Source of the DNA: Clostridia bacterium
Lineage (GTDB): Bacteria > Bacillota > Clostridia > Oscillospirales > Butyricicoccaceae
DNA: 37,228 nucleotides
Assembly (NCBI GenBank): GCA_021205365.1
Contig: JAJPXP010000051.1
Coordinates: forward strand, 1-37,228
Direction of reading: 5' to 3'
The notes beneath the pieces are model-generated. The model did not search any database. It saw only the letters and a list, made by a program, of their open reading frames with translations, and was not told the DNA's origin. A program made the position numbers and the translations under genes. This document shows, one piece after another, positions 33,501-37,228 of this stretch. The stretch's first letter is position 1, and each line of letters begins with the position of its first letter.

Positions 33501-34451
33501 CGTTGGCGGGAAATTGACACTTGGGACACTGCCCGTAAAATCATAGGCAACAATCATAATTGCAAGGGTACGGATTTGGTCGTTCATATCCGCATACTGC
33601 TGCAATGCATCCTTTTCTGCCTGAAAAGCAGCCTGATTTGCCTGCAGTGTCGTCTGCTGGCTCAGCAAAGCGTTGAGCTGTGCATTGATGGCGTCCACCT
33701 GCGCACTTGCTTCCGCAAGCTTCGCTGCTGCTGCATCTGACTGGGAATCCATTGCACTCTTGCCCGAAGCCAGCTGGGCTTTTGCAGAATCCAGCTGGGC
33801 CTGTCCCTCATCCAGCTGTTTCTTTGCATCGGCCAGACTGCTGTCAACTGCTGCCAGTACCTTATCATTGAGTGCATCAATTTTGTTCTGATCCAGTGTT
33901 ACCTGAACCTCAGAAGTCACCAAACCAGTGGTATCAACCGAAGCCACGCCGTCCAGACGTTCAAATTCCGTCAGCAGGGTATCATTGACATAATCGGAAA
34001 CCGCCTTGGCATCCATGCCGTCTACATCGACACTGGCTACCATGACCGGCATCATATCCGGTGTAATCTGCATCATAACCGGTGTGCTGACCGTATCCGG
34101 CAGGCTTCCCTTGATCTGGTCGATGGTATTGCTCATTTCAATGCTGACTGCGTTCATGTCAGTCCCCTGAGCAAATTCCATGATAATGATACTGACGTTT
34201 TCATTCGATGTGGAAGCAATGTTTTTCAGACCAGTGGTACTGCCCAATGCAGATTCCAATGGTTTTGTCACAGATGTTTCCACAGATTCCGGCGTTGCAC
34301 CGGGGTCTGCTGCGTATACGATCATGTATGGCAAATCCATATTGGGCAACAGATCTGTTGTCATTCTGGTAAAAGAAACAATGCCTAGTACAAGCACCAG
34401 AACAATGCCTACCAGAACCGTAAAGGGTTTTTTGACGCTGAATTTCGACAT
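30504..34451 (-). CDS. RND-family efflux permease with a large helical insertion
   Basis: Proton-driven exporter of the AcrB/SwrC superfamily, 1315 residues against about 1040 usual. TM1 lies at about residues 10-30, then the first porter domain; TM2-6 follow at about 660-850, the second porter domain, and TM7-12 at the end. TM4 has GMLVDNSIVVIENI with only the first of the two Asp residues found in AcrB, and TM10 has VVNNGIVFVS without the AcrB-type Lys, as in many Gram-positive or CzcA-like members. Between LDQNKIDAL (about 187-195) and GIVTADMISNILIAENF (about 484-500) lies an insertion of about 285 residues, largely helical with heptad repeats (QLDEGQAQLDSAKAQL; ELAAANAMQTQLQSSL). GGGAGAG precedes the ATG by 8 bases. 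First gene of an operon with tetR; a TetR-type operator overlaps its start of transcription. Confidence 0.95.
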   Translation of the reverse strand: MSKFSVKKPFTVLVGIVLVLVLGIVSFTRMTTDLLPNMDLPYMIVYAADPGATPESVETSVTKPLESALGSTTGLKNIASTSNENVSIIIMEFAQGTDMNAVSIEMSNTIDQIKGSLPDTVSTPVMMQITPDMMPVMVASVDVDGMDAKAVSDYVNDTLLTEFERLDGVASVDTTGLVTSEVQVTLDQNKIDALNDKVLAAVDSSLADAKKQLDEGQAQLDSAKAQLASGKSAMDSQSDAAAAKLAEASAQVDAINAQLNALLSQQTTLQANQAAFQAEKDALQQYADMNDQIRTLAIMIVAYDFTGSVPSVNFPPTSDDITSIADNSAKMLEALKDPATYIGSMSDEKFAAAIAALQEISSDKIDLSQISSVSRADFTTLVTTTAYADERVEEITAELNNINTELAAANAMQTQLQSSLEEAQKAYEQLEAAKLTATLSMAEGAAQLAVGNASMESAQAQLDEATAEFETARDAAYESADISGIVTADMISNILIAENFEMPAGYISDKDDNSYVLKVGKTYNSVDQLNDMILFSMDMDGVGDIKLSDVASVKYSSENDDGSFAKVNGNDAVILSFSKQSTASTSTVSDAINEEIEKLQAEDENVHITPLMDQGDYIHLIVNNVLSNLVMGGLLAVVVLLIFLRDIRPTIIIAFSIPLSVLFAVVLMYFSNMTLNMISLSGLALGVGMLVDNSIVVIENIYRLRNLGMPAAKAAVRGAQQMSGAIFASTLTTICVFLPIVFTEGLTRQIFADMGLTIAYSLSASLIVALTVVPAMGSTMLKKEKAVSHSRFDGFLHVYEKILRWCLSHRAVTLIAVIALLAFAGVKTATMGMTFIPQMSSNQMSATLTMPDGSDDIETEAVTDKAMEIMQRVEGVQTVGAMNGSSSMLSSSSEEESVTFYLILEEDADNSAIADEITEKTKDLNCEMSVSESTMDMSAVSGAGVQIDVYGNDLDNLQEVCADLATKLEDVEGLEEISDGNEDPDMQKVITVNKDAAMREGLTVAQVYASLAGDLTNEVNSTTLTVGTDELPVVVIKPSEITTENLMKQTIQSTDATTGEIKDVVLDTIASQTESTAPTAINRSNNERTMSVTAAVDDDHNVALVSRDVQKIIDNYELPEGMRLEMTGENETIMEAMGDVLLMLLLAVIFIYLIMVAQFQSLLSPFIVMFTLPLAFTGGLLALIITRQELSVLAMLGFVLLAGVVVNNGIVFVSCVNELRLDGMPKREALVEAGKMRMRPILMTALTTILSMSTMALGIGTGSEMGQAMAIVVIGGLTYATILTLVIVPVIYDLLNRRKEMKRIDIGEEDGEADA

Positions 34452-34489
34452 AATTCATTCTCTCCCAAAAAGCGATAGCTGCATTTCCG

Positions 34490-34503
34490 ACCGACTGGTC
34501 GGT
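34490..34503. promoter_or_regulatory. TetR-type operator at the RND promoter
   Basis: Inverted repeat ACCGAC-TG-GTCGGT, lying 8 to 22 bases downstream of the -10 element of the RND promoter and so over the expected transcription start. The ACCGAC/GTCGGT style is common for TetR-family repressors; assignment to the tetR gene in the same operon is inferred. Confidence 0.7.
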
Positions 34504-34511
34504 TCCGTAAC

Positions 34512-34540
34512 AGTTTAGCACCGGTAAACATGCGTGTCAA
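34512..34540 (-). promoter_or_regulatory. Promoter of the RND-tetR operon
   Basis: On the - strand TTGACA (34540-34535), 17-bp spacer, TAAACT (34517-34512). The -35 is perfect. Confidence 0.75.
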
Positions 34541-34666
34541 TGTATTTCATGGAAAGAAATTGTTAATAATTAGAAATGGATACCTCTGAAGTATCCGCAA
34601 CCCTTACAAAATTTTCTTCCGATTTTTTGTAACATTGCCTATATACACGGCACAAAATTTCTAGTA

Positions 34667-34681
34667 TTATAATAATAATGA
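34667..34681 (+). promoter_or_regulatory. PerR/Fur-like box at the flavin reductase-rubredoxin promoter
   Basis: TTATAATAATAATGA matches the PerR-type consensus TTATAATNATTATAA at 12 of 14 fixed positions and contains a -10-like TATAAT (34668-34673). The AT-rich context lowers its value; control by PerR is inferred from the oxygen-related product. Confidence 0.35.
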
Positions 34682-34710
34682 TTCTTATTTTTATTTAGGA
34701 GGGGTTTCAT

Positions 34711-35337
34711 ATGATAGATAGAAAGGCATTTGACAGCATTTCCTACTCGATTGCCATCGTAGGAAGCTGCTTGGACGGAGCATTCCGCGGCTGTGCAGTC
34801 AACTCTCTGCAGCAGCTCACATCATCGATGCCGGCTAAGTTTGCCGTCACGCTCAACAAATACAATCTCACCGAAGCTGCTGTCGAGCAGACTGGTGCTT
34901 TCTGTGCAACTGTTGCTGCCGACAACTGTCCGGATTCTGTAATCAAGCTGTTCGGCTATAAATCTGGTCGTGTTGCGGATAAATTCGCAGAATACGAAAC
35001 AAAAACAGACGAGGCCGGATGTCCATATATCACAGAGGGCATGGCGGTTCGCATGAGCTTCCGCGTACTGCAGCAGGTCGATCTCGGCTCCCATGTGCTG
35101 TTTATTGCACAAGTGACCGAAGCGGAAGTCCTCCAACCCGGCGGCGTGCTCACCGTAGAAATGTTCAAAAATGCAGGTAAGGTTGTGCCCTCCAACGCGC
35201 CGATCTACCGCACACTCGACGAGCATTACGGTTACCGCTGCACTGTCTGTGGATATATCCACAAGTCGGACACGCTTCCGGACGATTTCCGTTGCCCGGT
35301 GTGCAAGCAGCCCGCAAGCAAGTTTGAAAAGCTATAA
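34711..35337 (+). CDS. Flavin reductase-rubredoxin fusion protein (Hrb-like)
   Basis: 208 residues. The N-terminal part (about 1-160) is a flavin reductase-like FMN-binding split barrel (SISYSIAIVGS, CAVNSLQQLTSSMPAKFAV, FGYKSGRVADKF, GSHVLFIAQVTEAEVL). The C-terminus (about 170-208) is a rubredoxin with two Cys pairs in YRCTVCGYIHK and FRCPVCKQPASKF. The rubredoxin is short: the usual stretch between the Cys pairs is reduced to SDTLPDDF. Such high-molecular-weight rubredoxins pass electrons from NADH to flavodiiron proteins that remove O2 or NO in anaerobic Clostridia. AGGAGGGG lies about 7 bases before the ATG. It is divergent from the RND operon; no flavodiiron gene is in the window. Confidence 0.92.
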   Translation: MIDRKAFDSISYSIAIVGSCLDGAFRGCAVNSLQQLTSSMPAKFAVTLNKYNLTEAAVEQTGAFCATVAADNCPDSVIKLFGYKSGRVADKFAEYETKTDEAGCPYITEGMAVRMSFRVLQQVDLGSHVLFIAQVTEAEVLQPGGVLTVEMFKNAGKVVPSNAPIYRTLDEHYGYRCTVCGYIHKSDTLPDDFRCPVCKQPASKFEKL

Positions 35338-35401
35338 CATTTGACGATACTCCCCGTGCCGTGCTATGATACCTCATAGAACGATTCGGGGAGGTCTTTT
35401 T

Positions 35402-36235
35402 ATGTCCGCACAAAATACTGCCCAGCGCATGATTACAACACGCTTCAGCCGAAAAATCTGGAATCCTGTCCGTAAAGCAGTCAACGATTACCAGTTGATT
35501 CTTCCAGGAGACCGCATCGCCGTGTGTATTTCCGGCGGCAAGGATTCCCTGCTGCTCGCCTGCACACTGGTGATGCTGCAGAAAATCTCCGATATTCCGT
35601 TTACAGTGATTGGTTTGTCTATGGATCCCGGATATACATCGGAAAGCCGTGCACAGATCGAAAAAAATATCGAAAAGCTTGGGTTGGAAACCACATGGTA
35701 TACCACCCGCCTGTTCGAAACCGTGAATCAGGAAAAGGACAATCCCTGTTTTATGTGTTCGCGTCTGCGCCGCGGAAGCTTATATGCCAAAGCATTGGAG
35801 CTTGGCTGCAATAAAATCGCTCTCGGACATCATTTTGATGATGTCGTTGAAACCACATTGATGTCCATGATTTATGGCGGACAGGTACAGACGATGCTTC
35901 CCAAAATCCGTGCAAAAAATTATCCCGGTATGCAGGTCATCCGTCCATTGTATCTGGTTCGCGAGAAAGACATTCTTGCATGGCGTGACATGTGTGAGCT
36001 GGAATGCCTTGCCTGTTCCTGTGAATTTGCCGCCAAAGCAAAACAGGAAAACCATCCGGAATCCTCCAAACGGTATGAAATCAAGCAATTAATTGCCAGG
36101 CTGGAACAGGACAATAATCAGGTGGCAAAAAATATCTTTAACAGTGTCAAGAATATCAATGTAGATGACATTCTCGGCTGGCATAAAGGAAAGGAACGGC
36201 ACACGTTTCTGGAGGACTATGCGGATGAGAATTGA
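35402..36235 (+). CDS. TtcA/TilS-superfamily PP-loop ATPase, probable tRNA thiolation enzyme
   Basis: 277 residues. ATP-pyrophosphatase P-loop CISGGKDSLLLA (about residues 43-54), a CxxC pair in PCFMCSRLRRG, GHHFDDVVETTLMSM and CLACSCEF. This is the TtcA layout, in which a cysteine-bound iron-sulfur cluster supports 2-thiolation of cytidine 32 in tRNA. The ATG at 35402 follows GGGGAGG by 6 bases; a longer frame lacks a site. Firmicute members are often annotated only as TtcA-family or tRNA 2-thiocytidine biosynthesis proteins, and the substrate is not certain here. The gene starts about 60 bases after the flavin reductase-rubredoxin gene, possibly with its own promoter. The Fe-S cluster would be oxygen-sensitive, which fits its neighbour's role. 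Confidence 0.88.
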   Translation: MSAQNTAQRMITTRFSRKIWNPVRKAVNDYQLILPGDRIAVCISGGKDSLLLACTLVMLQKISDIPFTVIGLSMDPGYTSESRAQIEKNIEKLGLETTWYTTRLFETVNQEKDNPCFMCSRLRRGSLYAKALELGCNKIALGHHFDDVVETTLMSMIYGGQVQTMLPKIRAKNYPGMQVIRPLYLVREKDILAWRDMCELECLACSCEFAAKAKQENHPESSKRYEIKQLIARLEQDNNQVAKNIFNSVKNINVDDILGWHKGKERHTFLEDYADEN

Positions 36236-36272
36236 AAGGACCGCATATTGTTTCCCAAAACAGCCAAAGAAC

Positions 36273-36307
36273 AACGCCTGCCGGTGATAAAATTCCCGAC
36301 AGGCGTT
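36273..36307. terminator. Weak terminator-like hairpin between convergent genes
   Basis: AACGCCTG (36273-36280) pairs with CAGGCGTT (36300-36307), extended by CGG/CCG after one mismatch. There is no clean T-run on either strand. Confidence 0.4.
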
Positions 36308-36342
36308 ACGGATATTGTATAGAGGATATGCTTTTCAATTGA

Positions 36343-36879
36343 TTAAGCTGGGGTGCTCAGGCACTGCACAGAGCCGTTGAAATGTGTCAGGGAATAAATG
36401 TACATCGGATCAACCTTCTTAAACCATTCCAGATGATCCAGCGCAACACACCGGCACTTCTTCCATGTATCATTCTTCGAAGCGTTTGCCATAGCAGATA
36501 CCAGTTCATTCATCATGCGCGGCTGGTTCTTTGCCTTTTCACCAGATACATTGATATGCATGGTGATTTTCTCGGCACCCTTCAGATCAAATTCCTTTGC
36601 CAGCAGCTCCATCAGGAACCATGCCTTGATATAATCATCGGTTTCTGTCATCAGGGACTGACCGTCAGCCATGCGGAATACGTCTCCATCCAGCTCTCCC
36701 ATTTCGGTATAGCTCGGATCGATATCAAATTTACGTGCACCGCGTACAAATGCAGCTGCCATACGCATTGCCATAGATGTGGACTTTGCGGCCTTCTTCA
36801 GTTCACCGTTGGAAACATATTCAGACAGTGCATCATGCAGCATCGTCTGGAACGGTACAATCACACTCTTCTTCGTCAT
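36343..36879 (-). CDS. Hypothetical protein
   Basis: Unrecognised soluble protein of 178 residues. AAAGGAG lies 9 bases before the ATG at 36877-36879; a longer frame is possible but lacks a site. The first half is helical and rich in Met, Ala and Lys (FQTMLHDALSEYVSNGELKKAAKST, broken into two helices, and MAMRMAAAFVRGARKF). The second half mixes helix and strand (AWFLMELLAKEFDLKG, KITMHINVSGEK, ALDHLEWFKKV). No signal peptide, TM segment or known motif is visible. The promoter is TTGCAT-17-TACAAT, with a leader of about 100 bases that holds two small hairpins. Stands alone. Confidence 0.75.
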   Translation of the reverse strand: MTKKSVIVPFQTMLHDALSEYVSNGELKKAAKSTSMAMRMAAAFVRGARKFDIDPSYTEMGELDGDVFRMADGQSLMTETDDYIKAWFLMELLAKEFDLKGAEKITMHINVSGEKAKNQPRMMNELVSAMANASKNDTWKKCRCVALDHLEWFKKVDPMYIYSLTHFNGSVQCLSTPA

Positions 36880-36988
36880 AATAGCAAACTCCTTTTCAGA
36901 ATAAACAAAAAACGCAACCAACCCTCACAACCTGTGAGGTCTGATTACGCCATTGTAATGTCCATAAGTTCAATTTTCTTCTGTCATT

Positions 36989-37017
36989 ATTGTATGCTTT
37001 TTATTCCTATTATGCAA
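36989..37017 (-). promoter_or_regulatory. Promoter of the hypothetical gene at 36343-36879
   Basis: On the - strand TTGCAT (37017-37012), 17-bp spacer, TACAAT (36994-36989). The leader carries ATTAC/GTAAT and CCTCACA/TGTGAGG (36923-36939) hairpins. From 37018 to the window end the sequence is AT-rich and I see no gene. Confidence 0.55.
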
Positions 37018-37228
37018 TCAGCTTTTTTCACAAAATAATGTTTGTAAAAGCTGATTTTATTGTTCCTTTTCTGCACAGCATTCCTTCACAAAAAGGTTGC
37101 CGCGCGGACACTTTTATGGCATTTTTTGTAATTTTATTCTTATTTTTCGCATGTTTTACTTCTAAAGTATTAGTTTATTATACTTTTCAATATACTTTAT
37201 TTCGGCCAAAAAAGTTATCATAAAAATC

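Noticed and set aside
32595-33740. 381-codon + strand frame across the RND gene
   Set aside because: Shadow of the coiled-coil coding region.
1-37228. CRISPR array, prophage, rRNA or defence island
   Set aside because: No regularly spaced repeats, no integrase, capsid, transposase or nuclease-effector cluster, and no rRNA-like stretch was found.

Overview
The window looks like chromosomal DNA of a low-to-mid GC, Gram-positive anaerobe of the class Clostridia, probably a gut Oscillospirales/Butyricicoccus-like lineage. The lineage is inferred from gene content and style: SEDS/PBP pair with an FHA protein, PdxS/PdxT, SbcCD, S-layer-homology lysozyme, CBS/DRTGG pyrophosphatase, GlnRS beside GluRS, flavin reductase-rubredoxin fusion, AGGAG-type ribosome binding sites. 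There is no rRNA, prophage or CRISPR array, and the only sign of a mobile element is a possible insertion at the left edge.

Layout. 1-956 (-) is recQ, which loses homology at about residue 302 next to a strong hairpin. 1095-1910 (+) is uppP and 1980-2438 (-) a DUF2752 protein. 2606-6142 (-) holds glnS and gltX, separated by a 200-base structured segment. 6461-6832 (+) is a DtxR-type regulator, followed by tRNA-Ser(CGA). 7065-9096 (-) is a two-component system whose kinase has an in-frame TGA just before the catalytic His; a divergent lipoprotein carries putative regulator repeats upstream. 9943-11801 (-) is a CBS/DRTGG pyrophosphatase and a possible small ORF. 11996-14930 (+) is a CapA-like protein, a cysteine synthase-family enzyme and a helical unknown. 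15002-16449 (-) is pdxST. 16678-17085 (+) is an unknown. 17139-19363 (-) is a KdpD-like kinase and a KdpE-like regulator broken by an in-frame TAA. 19648-22911 (+) is the FHA/SEDS/PBP cell-wall cluster. 23127-24608 (+) is a GH25 lysozyme with SLH repeats. 24664-29607 (-) is the sbcD-sbcC-trmO operon. 29734-34451 (-) is an RND exporter, a truncated TetR and a degV remnant. 34711-36235 (+) is a flavin reductase-rubredoxin and a TtcA-like PP-loop enzyme. 36343-36879 (-) is an unknown.

How it fits together. Much of the window is envelope work: lipid-carrier recycling (UppP), SEDS polymerase plus transpeptidase with an FHA partner, CapA-like and GH25/SLH surface proteins, and an RND exporter. The rest is mainly housekeeping: tRNA charging and modification, PLP synthesis, a PLP-fold enzyme, pyrophosphate hydrolysis and DNA-end processing.

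The most striking pattern is recent decay of regulators. Two unrelated two-component systems each carry one nonsense codon in an otherwise intact frame, and the TetR gene at the end of the RND operon appears fused by deletion to the 3' half of degV. The RND exporter contains a long helical, coiled-coil-rich insertion of about 285 residues in its first extracytoplasmic region. I found no clearly new multi-gene defence or mobile system; the best candidates for new biology are the RND insertion, the structured RNA between gltX and glnS, and the small ORF downstream of the pyrophosphatase.
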